Notes: generated by a model not told the origin, from the letters alone. Positions 1 through 9,265 are shown, counted from the stretch's first letter. The stretch is 64,000 nt of DNA from Rhodobacteraceae bacterium UBA2776 (GCA_002352425.1 DEIK01000118.1:62001-126000); one strand, 5' to 3'. A program made the numbers and translations.

Positions 1-22
1 CACTCAGACGTTCTGCGGGCAT
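1..22 (-). CDS. 5' end of a leftward gene, possibly 2-hydroxyacid dehydrogenase (partial)
   Basis: Only the start codon and six codons (MPAERLS) lie in the window. A good ribosome binding site (AAGGGAGAACATT before ATG) supports a real start. The N-terminus resembles what I remember of Roseobacter 2-hydroxyacid (glyoxylate/hydroxypyruvate) dehydrogenases, but seven residues cannot establish a product; treat the name as a guess. It is divergent from the SH3 protein, sharing a roughly 105-base intergenic region. Confidence 0.4.
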
Positions 23-127
23 AATGTTCTCCCTTATCTTTTCATAGCTCAACTTTATCCTTAAAGTGACGTAACAAGAGCCGAGGCACAAGAACCTCGT
101 TGCAGTTGAGACAAAAAAGGCGTCAAA

Positions 128-622
128 ATGTTAGGCAGAGCAGCCATTACATTCGTATTCGCAATCCTGATGGCAACAACCTCGTATGGTCAGGACCGTG
201 GGGCTGTGACCAACTTACCTTTGCCACGGTTTGTGTCGCTGAAAGCCGCCGAAGGCAACGTAAGGCGCGGCCCCAGCCTAACCCACCGAATTGACTGGGT
301 TTTCACACGCCGCGACATGCCCCTAGAGGTGACAGCAGAATATGGTCACTGGCGTCGAGTTCGCGATCGAGATGGGCAAGGCGGCTGGGTGCATTACTCG
401 CTGTTGTCCGGTGTACGCACCGTGATCGTAGAGCGCGACATGTTGACCCTGTTTGCCAAACCAGACCCCAAGACCCGAGAAAACGCCCATTTGGAAATGG
501 GTGTAATTGCGCGATTGGGTGAATGCGGCCCGGCGTGGTGTCGTTTGACGGCGGATGGGCGGAGAGGTTGGGCCAGAAAAGAAACCCTATGGGGGGTGTT
601 CCCTGAAGAGATCAGGGAATGA
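128..622 (+). CDS. exported protein with two SH3-like domains
   Basis: 164 residues. An N-terminal hydrophobic segment (about residues 5-22, ending near SYGQ) looks like a signal peptide. Two bacterial SH3-like units follow, roughly residues 35-97 (GNVRRGPSL ... GGWVHYSLLSG) and 99-160 (ending GRRGWARKETLWGV), a layout of periplasmic SH3 proteins thought to bind peptidoglycan or proteins in the envelope. The ATG at 128 is preceded by an AAAAAAGG purine tract. Its stop overlaps the ATG of the cation efflux gene by four bases (ATGA), so the two are probably translated together. No enzymatic domain is visible. Confidence 0.85.
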   Translation: MLGRAAITFVFAILMATTSYGQDRGAVTNLPLPRFVSLKAAEGNVRRGPSLTHRIDWVFTRRDMPLEVTAEYGHWRRVRDRDGQGGWVHYSLLSGVRTVIVERDMLTLFAKPDPKTRENAHLEMGVIARLGECGPAWCRLTADGRRGWARKETLWGVFPEEIRE

Positions 623-1509
623 ACCAGCAAACTATTAACCGCGCCAACACACGGTTGAATATTTCAGCAGGGATGGCGTCTATCGTCGTCGCGATCCTTT
701 TGGTCGCCCTGAAATTATGGGCCTTTAGTGCCACGCAATCTCTGTCCGTCGCGGCAAGCCTTGCCGATAGCGCGCTTGATTTTATGGTCTCGCTGGGGGC
801 CTTGGCCGCGATCTATTATGCAGCGCGGCCAGCCGATGACGACCACGCTTTTGGCCATACCTCTGCCGAGGATTTGGCGGCTCTTGGCCAGTCAGTCTTC
901 ATTCTAATTTCGGGCGGCGTCATTGGATGGGCGGCTGTTCGCCGTTTGCTATCGGACGCGCCGACCACACTGATGTCCGAGGGGCGCGGTATGATTGTGA
1001 TGGCCGCGTCAATCATACTGACCATGGCATTGATCCTGTGGCAGCGCCGTGTGGCGCGCATCACTGGCAGCCGCGTGGTTGCAGCCGATTCATTGCACTA
1101 CTTAGGCGACCTTTTGCCCGCCGCTGGTGCGTTGTTATCGCTGTGGGCGTCAAAACAATTCAACCTGCCCTATATTGATAGCGTCGTTGCCTTGGGCGCA
1201 GCGGCGCTGCTGATCATCGGCGCGTTGCGTATAGGCAAAGGCGCATGGGATGCGTTAATGGACCGCGCCGCCGACCCCGCTTTGATCGCAGAAATAAGAG
1301 CCATCGCGCGCGAACATAAAGGTGTTCACGGGTTCCATGATTTACGCACCCGCCAATCTGGTTCAACCGTTTTCATCAACCTACATGTAGAGCTGGATGG
1401 CGCTCAATCCTTGAATGATGCCCACGCCATCAGCGCCAGTTTAAAGCATGAAATCCGGCAAGCCTATCCCCATGCAGATGTGATCATCCATCAGGATCCG
1501 GTGCGCTAA
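619..1509 (+). CDS. cation diffusion facilitator family transporter
   Basis: 296 residues, the usual length of a CDF (FieF-like) proton-driven divalent metal exporter of the inner membrane. The first metal-site motif is visible in SLADSALDF (D50, D54) and the second in ADSLHYLGD (HxxxD). About six transmembrane segments fill residues 15-210, followed by the cytoplasmic C-terminal domain with the typical HGFHDLRTRQSG and FINLHVELDG stretches. Metal specificity (Zn, Fe, Mn) cannot be told from sequence reading. Overlaps the SH3 gene by four bases and converges on the M3 peptidase gene with a 7-base gap and no visible terminator. Confidence 0.92.
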   Translation: MNQQTINRANTRLNISAGMASIVVAILLVALKLWAFSATQSLSVAASLADSALDFMVSLGALAAIYYAARPADDDHAFGHTSAEDLAALGQSVFILISGGVIGWAAVRRLLSDAPTTLMSEGRGMIVMAASIILTMALILWQRRVARITGSRVVAADSLHYLGDLLPAAGALLSLWASKQFNLPYIDSVVALGAAALLIIGALRIGKGAWDALMDRAADPALIAEIRAIAREHKGVHGFHDLRTRQSGSTVFINLHVELDGAQSLNDAHAISASLKHEIRQAYPHADVIIHQDPVR

Positions 1510-1516
1510 AGCGACG

Positions 1517-3526
1517 TTAGACCAACCCACGCCCCTTTAGCAGCGCCTGAACCTCGGGCATTTTACCGCGAAACGCCATGTAGAGTTCTTCTGCATCTTT
1601 TGAGCCACCAGTGGACAGGATATGTTCCTGTAACAAGCCTGCCATTTTGGGGTCGAACGCACCGCCGACCTCTTCAAAGGCTGCGAAAGCGTCAGCATCC
1701 ATGACTTCGCTCCACATATAGCTGTAATAGGCGCTGGAGTAGCCATCACCGGAAAACACATGCGCGAATTGCGGCGTGGCATGGCGCATTCGGATAGCAT
1801 GGGGCATGCCCAAATCGGCCAAGACGCTGGCCTGTTTGCCCATCGGGTCTGTGGGGGTCGGGCCATTGTGGAACTCTAGGTCCACCAAGGCCGAAGCGAC
1901 ATATTCTACGGTCGAAAACCCCATATCATAGGTGCCCGCCGCCAGCAGACGTTTCAACAAGTCCGCTGGCATCGCGGCGCCGGTTTGAGCGTGGGTGGCG
2001 AATTTTTGCAAGACCTCCGGCACCTCCAACCAGTGTTCATACAACTGGCTGGGCAGTTCCACAAAGTCGCGCGATACCGAAGTGCCCGAAACACTATCGT
2101 AGGTCACATCGGACAACATTTGGTGCAAGGCATGACCAAATTCATGGAACAAGGTGCGCGCGTCATCAAAGGACAAAAGTGCCGGATCGCCCTTGGCGAA
2201 ATTGCAGACGTTCACAACGATCGGGCGCACGTCCCCACCCAGCTTTTTCTGGCTGCGCATGGCCGAACACCAAGCGCCTGAACGCTTTGAGCCTCGCGCG
2301 AAATAGTCGCCAATAAATACCGCTACATGGGTGCCATTTCGGGTGACCTCCCAAGCGCGCGCGTCTTCATGATAGAGCGGTACATCCAGCGGGCTGAATT
2401 CCAGGCCGAACAAGCGCGTGGCACAGTCAAATGCGGCCTCGATCATCCGGTCCAATTGTAGGTAAGGCTTGATTTCTGCTTCGTCCAGATCATGCTCTAT
2501 GGCGCGGCGTTTATCTGAATAAAAGCGCCAGTCCCAAGCCTCCAACTCGCCATTCACACCGTCCTCATGCATCATACGCGCCAATATTTCGGCGTCGGCA
2601 TTGGCGGCGGCTTTGGCGGGCTCCCAAACATCCATCAACAGTTTCCGTACGGCATCGGGCGTTTTTGCCATCTCGGTTTCCAGCTTGAAGCTCGCGAAAT
2701 CAGCATAGCCCAAAAGTTCAGCCCGCTCTTGACGCAGCGCTAGCGTTTCAGCCGCAATTGCGCGGTTGTCACTGTCGCCACCATTGGCCCCGCGGGCAAC
2801 AAAGGCCTCATATGCCTTTTCACGTAAATCGCGGCGGGTTGAAAATTGCAAAAATGGCGTGATCAATGAGCGCGACAGGGTCACGACATGTCCCTTCACA
2901 CCCTTTTCCTGCGCCGCCGCTTTGGCAGCATCCAGCACAAATTCTGGCAGGCCGTCCAAATCAGCGCCGACCAATTCCATGAACCATTCGCGTTCATCCG
3001 CCAACAGGTTTTGGCTAAACTGCGTGCCCAGAACAGCCAACCGTTCCAGCACCTCTTTCAGTCGATCCCGCTCCGCACCTTGCAACAAAGCACCAGACCG
3101 AACACAGCCACGCCGATGTAGCATAAGCACCCGCGATTGCTCATCCGTTAGGCCCAGATCATCACGCTTTTGCCAGAGCGTTTCGATCCGCTCAAACAGA
3201 GCCGGGTTCATGTTTATTTCGGACGAATAAGCCGCCAGTTTCGGCGAAAAAAGCCGTTGTAGCTCTTCTCGCTTTGGTGTGCTGTCCGCCCCCGCCAGAT
3301 TGTAGAAAACGGATAGAACGCGTTCCAACGCCTCTTCAGCTTGCTCAACCGCATCAATGGTATTTTCGAACGTCGGTGCATCGGGATTGTCAGCAATCGC
3401 CTCGATATTTTTACGGGCTTCGGCCATAGACATATCGAAAGCTGGCGCAAAATCTTCGTCCGATATTTGCCCAAAGGGCGCGATTTCAAACGGGGTATCC
3501 CATTGGGACAAAAGCGGATTGGTCAT
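1517..3526 (-). CDS. M3 family oligopeptidase (OpdA/Dcp type)
   Basis: 669 residues, normal for a cytoplasmic thimet-oligopeptidase-like zinc metallopeptidase that degrades short peptides, including cleaved signal peptides. The zinc-binding HEFGH motif is intact at residues 461-465, inside FHEFGHALHQM. The long helical N-terminal half (residues 1-250) and the C-terminal GYSSAYYSYMWSEVMDADAF substrate-binding segment are typical of the family. The ATG is preceded by a strong AAAGGAGATCACC. Whether it acts as oligopeptidase A or dipeptidyl carboxypeptidase is not decided. It stands alone and converges on the CDF gene. Confidence 0.93.
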   Translation of the reverse strand: MTNPLLSQWDTPFEIAPFGQISDEDFAPAFDMSMAEARKNIEAIADNPDAPTFENTIDAVEQAEEALERVLSVFYNLAGADSTPKREELQRLFSPKLAAYSSEINMNPALFERIETLWQKRDDLGLTDEQSRVLMLHRRGCVRSGALLQGAERDRLKEVLERLAVLGTQFSQNLLADEREWFMELVGADLDGLPEFVLDAAKAAAQEKGVKGHVVTLSRSLITPFLQFSTRRDLREKAYEAFVARGANGGDSDNRAIAAETLALRQERAELLGYADFASFKLETEMAKTPDAVRKLLMDVWEPAKAAANADAEILARMMHEDGVNGELEAWDWRFYSDKRRAIEHDLDEAEIKPYLQLDRMIEAAFDCATRLFGLEFSPLDVPLYHEDARAWEVTRNGTHVAVFIGDYFARGSKRSGAWCSAMRSQKKLGGDVRPIVVNVCNFAKGDPALLSFDDARTLFHEFGHALHQMLSDVTYDSVSGTSVSRDFVELPSQLYEHWLEVPEVLQKFATHAQTGAAMPADLLKRLLAAGTYDMGFSTVEYVASALVDLEFHNGPTPTDPMGKQASVLADLGMPHAIRMRHATPQFAHVFSGDGYSSAYYSYMWSEVMDADAFAAFEEVGGAFDPKMAGLLQEHILSTGGSKDAEELYMAFRGKMPEVQALLKGRGLV

Positions 3527-3579
3527 GGTGATCTCCTTTGGTCGTCACGCTAAGTCCAGTCAGCCAAGAGGTCCAGCAC

Positions 3580-4374
3580 TTACGGGTATTTTGCGCGCAT
3601 CCGGCGTTCAAGTTTGCGTAGTAACAGTGACAGCGAAACCGTCATGATAAGATAGAGCAGTGCCACCACATTGTAGGTTTCAAAATACCGAAAATTCCCC
3701 GCCGCGGTCACCTTACCCAACTGCGCGATGTCTAAAACGCCCAGCACCGACACCAGTGACGAATCCTTGACCATCGCTATGAAATCATTGCCAAGCGGCG
3801 GCATGATGGTGCGAAAAGCCTGCGGGAAAATAATGAATCTAAACCGGTGCCAACCGCTTAACCCAAGCGCTTTGGCGGCTTCAATCTGACCCTCTTCAAC
3901 CGATAACAAACCCGCCCGGAACACTTCGGCGATAAAGGCCGAATAGCCGATCATCAGCGCAATAATTGCCCGCCACATCAAGGTAAAATCCCGCGTGCGG
4001 AACGGTTCAAGCCCCAACCCTTCAGCCGCCCAGTTCACCCCATGTACCATTGCAGGGCCAAACACAAAGGCCACATATAAAAGCAAAACAATGATCGGGA
4101 CGCCGCGAATGATTTCAATGTAGAATCGTGCCATTTGCCGCAACACAATAAAGCGCGACATGCTCGCCACCGCCAGCAACAGACCAAAGAACGACGCCAT
4201 TGCGAAGGCCACCAAGGTCACAAAGATCGTGATGCCGACGCCCTTGGACAGGGTCGACAATATCTGAGCGTACAGATCATCCGCCGCCACACGATAGAGC
4301 AAATACCCCCCCAACCCACCGGCCACAAGCAACCAGTAGGGGAAATCCTTATCTTGGGGGGGCGTCGGGATCAT
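3580..4374 (-). CDS. polar amino acid ABC transporter permease
   Basis: 264 residues, HisM/GlnP-type inner membrane permease. Transmembrane segments are visible near residues 12-28, 45-75, 85-110 and 135-250, and the coupling (EAA) loop appears as EAAKALGLSGWHRFRFIIFP. The reading frame has an additional N-terminal hydrophobic stretch before the first conserved segment. It lies 29 bases after the binding-protein gene in the same direction and likely forms its transport unit. No ATPase gene is adjacent: the next gene downstream is the M3 peptidase. The start has only a weak ribosome site, so it may be somewhat shorter. Confidence 0.9.
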   Translation of the reverse strand: MIPTPPQDKDFPYWLLVAGGLGGYLLYRVAADDLYAQILSTLSKGVGITIFVTLVAFAMASFFGLLLAVASMSRFIVLRQMARFYIEIIRGVPIIVLLLYVAFVFGPAMVHGVNWAAEGLGLEPFRTRDFTLMWRAIIALMIGYSAFIAEVFRAGLLSVEEGQIEAAKALGLSGWHRFRFIIFPQAFRTIMPPLGNDFIAMVKDSSLVSVLGVLDIAQLGKVTAAGNFRYFETYNVVALLYLIMTVSLSLLLRKLERRMRAKYP

Positions 4375-4403
4375 ATCAGGCGCAGCTTTGGTCTATCGCC
4401 GCT

Positions 4404-5195
4404 TTAGCCGCCGAACTTATAGTCAAGAAACCACTTTTTGTTCAGCGCATCCATGGTGCCATCTTCCTTCATGCTGGCAATCGCCGCATTGATCGGGCCT
4501 ACAAGCTCCGAGCCCTTGGGGAAAATAAACCCGAAATCCTCGGCGCCCAATGTGTCGCCGACAATCTTCAATTTGCCCTCGGAGGCCGCGACATAGCCGT
4601 TGCCCGCTGTGCCATCGGTTAGCACCAAATCAACATCGTTTGAGCGCAAGGCCTGAACCGTCGCGCCAAAAGTTTCGAACAGTTTGATGCGCGGGTTGGC
4701 CTCGTTGCCATCCAGAACCTCGTAGACGCCAACATAGAACGGCGTCGTGCCGGGTTGTGCGGCCATCAACAAATCATCAATGGCGGCAAATCCTTTGGCA
4801 TCGGCAAATCGATCCTCGTCGCCACGCACTAGCATGACCATTTCGCTGCGCATATAAGCGTCTGAAAAATCGACCTTTTCCTTGCGGTCATCACGGATGG
4901 TAATCCCCGTCATGCCCATATCGAACTGCGCCTCGGACACGGCCGGGATCATCGCGTCCCAACTGATATTTTCGTAACTCACGGTGATGTTAAGCCGCTT
5001 GGCGACCTCAACCATCGCGTCATATTCCCAACCGATGGCCGCACCGGTTGCTGGATCAACGAATTGCAATGGTGGATAGGCGTTTTCCGTGACGATAACT
5101 ACCTCTTTGCCCCCCAGATCGGGCAGGTCAGCCGCAAAGGCGACGGTGCTGAAAACGGCCGCGGCAACCGCAGTAATTGAGGCGAGCAATTTCAT
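4404..5195 (-). CDS. amino acid ABC transporter substrate-binding protein
   Basis: 263 residues. A signal peptide (about residues 1-21, cleavage after AFAA) precedes a family-3 solute-binding domain: YPPLQF and [14 protein letters not shown] near residues 40-70, then [21 protein letters not shown], and YKFGG at the end. It would capture a polar amino acid in the periplasm for the permease encoded 29 bases downstream. The ATG follows a GGGGATACCCAA leader. Ligand identity is not predictable by eye. Confidence 0.92.
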   Translation of the reverse strand: MKLLASITAVAAAVFSTVAFAADLPDLGGKEVVIVTENAYPPLQFVDPATGAAIGWEYDAMVEVAKRLNITVSYENISWDAMIPAVSEAQFDMGMTGITIRDDRKEKVDFSDAYMRSEMVMLVRGDEDRFADAKGFAAIDDLLMAAQPGTTPFYVGVYEVLDGNEANPRIKLFETFGATVQALRSNDVDLVLTDGTAGNGYVAASEGKLKIVGDTLGAEDFGFIFPKGSELVGPINAAIASMKEDGTMDALNKKWFLDYKFGG

Positions 5196-5263
5196 TTGGG
5201 TATCCCCTATGTTGGTTTTGGTTTGAGGTCAGTATGGGTAATCTGCGCGCAGGCGCAAGCTGA

Positions 5264-6307
5264 TTAGCTGGAACAGATTGGGCAGTCCGCACGCTGCGCC
5301 AGCTTGATTTTACGGGTCTCGGTGTAAAGCGCATCATAAATCAACATTTGCCCGCGCATCCTCTCGCCCGCGCCGGTAATTTCCTTGACCACCTCAAGCG
5401 CCATCATCGCACCGATGACCCCTGGCAGTGGACCAACCACGCCAGCTTCGGCACAGGATGGGGCCAAGCCCGCGGCAGGGGCTTTGGGGAAAATGCACTG
5501 ATAACAAGGGGCACCATTGGCCGGGTCAAAGGTGCTGATCTGCCCCTCCCATTGGGTCAACGCGCCAGAAATCAACGGTTTGCCCAGCGCCACACAGGTA
5601 CGGTTAACCAGATAACGGGTTTCGAAATTGTCGGTGCCGTCAAGCACCAGATCATAGTCGGCAAACAAATCGGCTGCGTTTGCTTCGGTCAAGCGCCGCT
5701 GATATGGGCGCACATTGCAATAGGGATTTTGCGCCTTCATCGCGGCCTCGGCAGAAAAAACCTTGGGCATGCCAATGTCAGCATCACGATGGATCACCTG
5801 CCGTTGAAGGTTGGAATTGTCGACCACATCGTCATCCACCACCCCTATGGTGCCGACCCCCGCCGCCGCCAGATAAAGCAATACGGGCGAACCCAATCCA
5901 CCTGCTCCGATCACCAAAACGCGCGCATTTTTCAGCTTCTTTTGCCCTGTCCCGCCAATCTCACGCAACATAATGTGGCGCGCATAGCGATCCAGTTCGA
6001 CATTCGTAAACGTGGGTTTTGGGGTGTTGTCTGTCATTTCAGATCCTTTGTGCTGCGCTTTCCCTCGAAGCTGGCTTAGAACCGCGCGATAGCCCAGCAA
6101 TATCGCCAAAACCACACCCAATATCAGCCATGGCCCGATGCTCCCGCCCATTGCAGACCGCAATGGCGCGCCCAATGGCAATGCCAAATGTGCCAGCAAA
6201 ACGGCAGCATACACGATCCCGATCAGAGCCCAGCGTTTGGCGCGCGAAATCTTGAACACAATGCCAAGCCCCCAAAGCCCAGCCATCAGCGCCAACACAA
6301 CGCCCAC
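5264..6307 (-). CDS. ThiF/MoeB/HesA-type adenylyltransferase with N-terminal membrane segments
   Basis: 347 residues with a GTG start overlapping the dut stop by one base (TAGTG). Residues 1-85 contain three hydrophobic segments (about 1-18, 25-45, 55-73). From residue 95 onward it is an E1-like ATP-dependent activating enzyme: ELDRYARHIMLREIGG, the nucleotide loop GAGGLGSP, LDGTDNFETRYLVN, the probable catalytic cysteine in APSCAEAGVVGPLPG, and zinc-type pairs CYQC and CPIC. Such enzymes adenylate the C-terminal glycine of a sulfur carrier (MoaD or ThiS) for molybdopterin or thiazole synthesis. An alternative start at an internal ATG near residue 91 (MTDNTPKP) would give a soluble MoeB of normal size, with the upstream part a separate small membrane protein. 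Confidence 0.85.
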   Translation of the reverse strand: MGVVLALMAGLWGLGIVFKISRAKRWALIGIVYAAVLLAHLALPLGAPLRSAMGGSIGPWLILGVVLAILLGYRAVLSQLRGKAQHKGSEMTDNTPKPTFTNVELDRYARHIMLREIGGTGQKKLKNARVLVIGAGGLGSPVLLYLAAAGVGTIGVVDDDVVDNSNLQRQVIHRDADIGMPKVFSAEAAMKAQNPYCNVRPYQRRLTEANAADLFADYDLVLDGTDNFETRYLVNRTCVALGKPLISGALTQWEGQISTFDPANGAPCYQCIFPKAPAAGLAPSCAEAGVVGPLPGVIGAMMALEVVKEITGAGERMRGQMLIYDALYTETRKIKLAQRADCPICSS

Positions 6308-6768
6308 TAGCCGCGCCCCGTAGAACCAAATCCACCTTCACCCCGTTCCGTGTCTTGCAATTCCTGCGCCAATTCGAACTGCGCTTGTATCACTGGTGCC
6401 ACCACCATCTGCGCAACTCGATCGCCGTGATTAACGGTAAAGGGTTGCGTCCCCGCATTCATCAAAATCACCCCAAGCGGCCCGCGGTAATCACGGTCAA
6501 TCGTGCCAGGGCTGTTGGGCAATGTAATGCCGTGTTTTAGCGCCAAACCGGACCTCGGCCTGATCTGAACCTCAAACCCCACCGGAATCTCCAGCCGCAA
6601 GCCCGTGGGCACCAACGCCCGCGCCCCTGCCGGCAAAACCAAACCGCCACGCGCTCCTTCTTCAAAGTTTGCCCTTAAATCGGCCCCCGCCGCGCCTGCA
6701 GTCTCATAACTTGGCAACCCAAGCGTTTGATCCGCGCCCGCAAGCCATGCAAAGATCACAGTAACCAC
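6307..6768 (-). CDS. dut: deoxyuridine 5'-triphosphate nucleotidohydrolase (dUTPase)
   Basis: About 153 residues. It hydrolyses dUTP to dUMP, keeping uracil out of DNA and feeding dTMP synthesis. All five trimeric-dUTPase motifs are present: [18 protein letters not shown], the uracil/sugar hairpin [25 protein letters not shown], and the C-terminal glycine-rich arm [13 protein letters not shown] chose the GTG at 6768 because GGAGG lies five bases upstream; in-frame ATGs 10-15 bases further upstream are the alternative. It follows coaBC in the same direction and overlaps the ThiF-like gene by one base. Confidence 0.92.
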   Translation of the reverse strand: MVTVIFAWLAGADQTLGLPSYETAGAAGADLRANFEEGARGGLVLPAGARALVPTGLRLEIPVGFEVQIRPRSGLALKHGITLPNSPGTIDRDYRGPLGVILMNAGTQPFTVNHGDRVAQMVVAPVIQAQFELAQELQDTERGEGGFGSTGRG

Positions 6769-6825
6769 AGCATCCTCCATCATTTTCCCCAAAATACCCG
6801 CCCACGCGGCAACGCCTAAAATCTC

Positions 6826-8022
6826 TTAGTCCAGCGCCTCGGCAATCGCCGCCGCCAACCGTGTGGCCACCTGATCCTTGCCCATGCGCGGCCAGTCCTC
6901 CGCCCCATCAGCCTTAATCACCACAACCGCGTTCTCGCTGCCACCCATGATCCCGGTTTCCGGCGAAACATCATTGGCAACGATCCAGTCACAACCTTTG
7001 CGCTTGCGTTTGGCCGTGGCGTTTTTCACCACGTCATCCGTTTCAGCCGCAAAGCCAACCACCAGATCAGGTCGCCCCTTTTTCATCTGCGATACTGTCG
7101 CCAGAATGTCGGGGTTTTCAGCAAAATTCAAAACCGGCAAACTGCCTTTGCCGTCTTTCTTCATCTTGGATGTTGTTTCTTCGGCCATCCGCCAATCCGC
7201 CACAGCCGCCGCAAAAACTGCGGCATCCGCAGGCATGGCCGCCTGCACCGCGGCCAGCATTTCGCGCGCGGTCTGAACTTCAATCACCCGCACACCGGCA
7301 GGGGGTGACACGTCGGCAGGGCCCGTTACAAATGTCACCTCGGCACCCAGCGCTGATAGGGCCTGCGCAATGGCCGTGCCTTGCGCGCCGCTGGACCGGT
7401 TGGCGATATAGCGCACGGGATCAATTGGCTCATGAGTTGGGCCAGACGTCACCAAAACATGTTTGCCATTCAAAGGTCCATCCGCAATGGCCGCCTCAAC
7501 TGCAGCCACGATTTCCATCGGCTCCGCCATCCGGCCTGGCCCAAATTCACCACAGGCCATACTGCCTTCATTGGGGCCGACAAACAACACACCGTCGCCT
7601 TTTAAGGTCGCAAAATTGCGCACAGTCGCCGAATGCTCCCACATCCGCACATTCATCGACGGTGCAATCAGAACCCGCTTGTCGGTGGCCATCAATAGGG
7701 TCGAAGCCAGATCATTCGCCAACCCCGCTGCCATCTTGCCCATCAAATCAGCGGTAGCAGGGGCCACCACCACCAAATCCGCCGCACGGGACAATTCAAT
7801 ATGCCCCATCTCGGCCTCATCGGTCAGATCAAATAGATCACGGTAAACTTTCTCAGCCGACAGCGCAGAAACTGATAATGGCGTCACAAATTCCTCGGAC
7901 GCCTTGGTCAGCACCGGCACCACAGTCGCACCGCTTTCACGCAGTCTCCGGATCAAATCCAGCGACTTAAAAGCAGCGATTCCACCGCCAATGATCAGTA
8001 AAATGCGTTTTCCAGCAAGCAT
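6826..8022 (-). CDS. coaBC: bifunctional phosphopantothenoylcysteine decarboxylase / phosphopantothenate-cysteine ligase
   Basis: 398 residues. It makes 4'-phosphopantetheine from phosphopantothenate and cysteine, steps two and three of coenzyme A synthesis. The N-terminal flavoprotein CoaC domain (residues 1-180) begins LLIIGGGIAAFKS and includes the IAPSMNVRMW (PxMNxxMW) signature and the GSMACGEFGPGRM substrate-clamp region. The CoaB ligase domain follows (VTSGPTHEPIDPVRYIANRSSG). The start at 8022 has AAAGGGCCAAG upstream; five more in-frame codons upstream are possible. Probably co-transcribed with dut and the ThiF-like gene. Confidence 0.94.
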   Translation of the reverse strand: MLAGKRILLIIGGGIAAFKSLDLIRRLRESGATVVPVLTKASEEFVTPLSVSALSAEKVYRDLFDLTDEAEMGHIELSRAADLVVVAPATADLMGKMAAGLANDLASTLLMATDKRVLIAPSMNVRMWEHSATVRNFATLKGDGVLFVGPNEGSMACGEFGPGRMAEPMEIVAAVEAAIADGPLNGKHVLVTSGPTHEPIDPVRYIANRSSGAQGTAIAQALSALGAEVTFVTGPADVSPPAGVRVIEVQTAREMLAAVQAAMPADAAVFAAAVADWRMAEETTSKMKKDGKGSLPVLNFAENPDILATVSQMKKGRPDLVVGFAAETDDVVKNATAKRKRKGCDWIVANDVSPETGIMGGSENAVVVIKADGAEDWPRMGKDQVATRLAAAIAEALD

Positions 8023-8107
8023 ACTTGGCCCTTTCAAAAGGTGCGTCCGTTTTAGGCCGCAAAATGGGTAAACTCAACCAATTGCTGACATTCCCTGCAG
8101 CACAGCG

Positions 8108-8141
8108 AGCGAAGAATGCCCGTCAGGGCTTGATGAGCGGC
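8108..8141 (-). repeat. dispersed intergenic element, copy A
   Basis: The reverse complement reads GCCGCTCATCAAGCC followed by CTGACGGGC and a TTCTTCGCT end, matching three other copies at about 24835, 33127 and 45841. It contains a small stem (GCCC-TGAC-GGGC) and, like the others, is preceded by CTAG. It sits between the divergent coaBC and cobU starts, unlike the other copies, which follow stop codons. Confidence 0.65.
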
Positions 8142-8165
8142 CCCTAGGCTTGCTAGGCATTGCAC

Positions 8166-8690
8166 ATGTTACCTGATCTGACACTCATTATCGGCGGCGC
8201 AGCCTCTGGCAAATCGAATTTTGCCGAAGGACTGGTTAACGTTTGTGGAAAATCCAAAATCTATCTTGCCACCGCTCAGGCCCATGACAGCGAAATGACA
8301 GCGAAAATCAACCGTCATCAAAAGTCGCGCGGCGATGGCTGGCACACGGTCGAGGCCCCGCTTGATTTAACGCACGCCCTTGATGTGGTTAGCGCATCCG
8401 ACGTTGTGCTGCTGGACTGCGCGACCCTCTGGCTGTCAAACCATCTATTGGCTGAAACGGACCTGCAAGCGGCCCAGGGCTCTCTGCTGCAGTCCCTAAC
8501 CACCTGCAAAGCCCCTGTCGTTGTTGTCACAAACGAAGTTGGCGCGGGCATCGTCCCCGAGAACGCCCTCGCGCGTAAGTTCCGTGAGGCACAGGGCCGT
8601 CTGAACCAACGCCTCGCCAGCCATGCCGATTTGGCAGTGACCGTGATTGCAGGCCTGCCATTGGTGCTAAAGGGCACCCTCCCGACATGA
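8166..8690 (+). CDS. cobU: adenosylcobinamide kinase / adenosylcobinamide-phosphate guanylyltransferase
   Basis: 174 residues from the ATG at 8166; a TTG two codons upstream is less likely. It phosphorylates adenosylcobinamide and transfers GMP to it in late cobalamin assembly or salvage. The P-loop GGAASGKS is at residues 10-17, VLLDCATLWLSNHL near 80-93 and VVTNEVGAGIVPE near 120-132, all typical of CobU/CobP. Its stop overlaps the next gene's ATG by four bases. No cobalamin riboswitch is visible upstream. Ecm, encoded about 30 kb away, needs a B12 cofactor. Confidence 0.92.
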   Translation: MLPDLTLIIGGAASGKSNFAEGLVNVCGKSKIYLATAQAHDSEMTAKINRHQKSRGDGWHTVEAPLDLTHALDVVSASDVVLLDCATLWLSNHLLAETDLQAAQGSLLQSLTTCKAPVVVVTNEVGAGIVPENALARKFREAQGRLNQRLASHADLAVTVIAGLPLVLKGTLPT

Positions 8691-9265
8691 CGACATGGTG
8701 GTGGATACGCCATGGCCCAACCCATGAAAAATCTTTCGTGGGTTGGCGCGATGTGCCTGCGGACCTGTCCGACACGGCCCAAATCGCCCGTCTGGATGCG
8801 CATTTACCGGATGACGCATTGCTGGTTTCGTCGGATTTGTCGCGCTGCACTGCCACCGCTGATGCCATCGCTGGACAACGCACCCGTTTACCACATGCGC
8901 CCGACATTCGAGAATTCGATTTTGGGGATTGGGATGGTTTGGACTATGAACAAGTGATGGCCCGCGATCCAAACCTTAGCCGCGACTATTGGGACAAGCC
9001 GGGCGATGTTGCCCCGCCAAATGGCGAAAGCTGGAACGCCGCCGCCAACCGCATCAACGCCTATGTCCACGACATGAACGCAAGGCATCCCGACACGCAT
9101 ATAATCGCTGTGGCGCATTTCGGCGCGATCCTGACACAGGTGCAATTGGCTGGCGGTCTAACTGCATATCAGGCGGTATCTCATAAGATCGACAATCTTT
9201 CAGTGACCCGCTTAACTTGGGACGGCACGGTATGGGACACCGGTGTGATAAACCACCTGCCCTAG
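8687..9265 (+). CDS. histidine phosphatase family protein, likely alpha-ribazole phosphatase
   Basis: 192 residues. The phosphohistidine motif appears as WIRHGPTHEKSFVGW at residues 6-20, the second arginine/glutamate region as DLSRCTATADA and FDFGDWDGL, and the second catalytic histidine in VAHFGAILTQ. Translational coupling (ATGA) to cobU suggests the CobC role, removing the 5' phosphate from alpha-ribazole phosphate or from cobalamin phosphate. Other histidine phosphatase substrates cannot be excluded. The 3' end overlaps the convergent PLA2-like gene by four bases. Confidence 0.82.
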   Translation: MTTWWWIRHGPTHEKSFVGWRDVPADLSDTAQIARLDAHLPDDALLVSSDLSRCTATADAIAGQRTRLPHAPDIREFDFGDWDGLDYEQVMARDPNLSRDYWDKPGDVAPPNGESWNAAANRINAYVHDMNARHPDTHIIAVAHFGAILTQVQLAGGLTAYQAVSHKIDNLSVTRLTWDGTVWDTGVINHLP

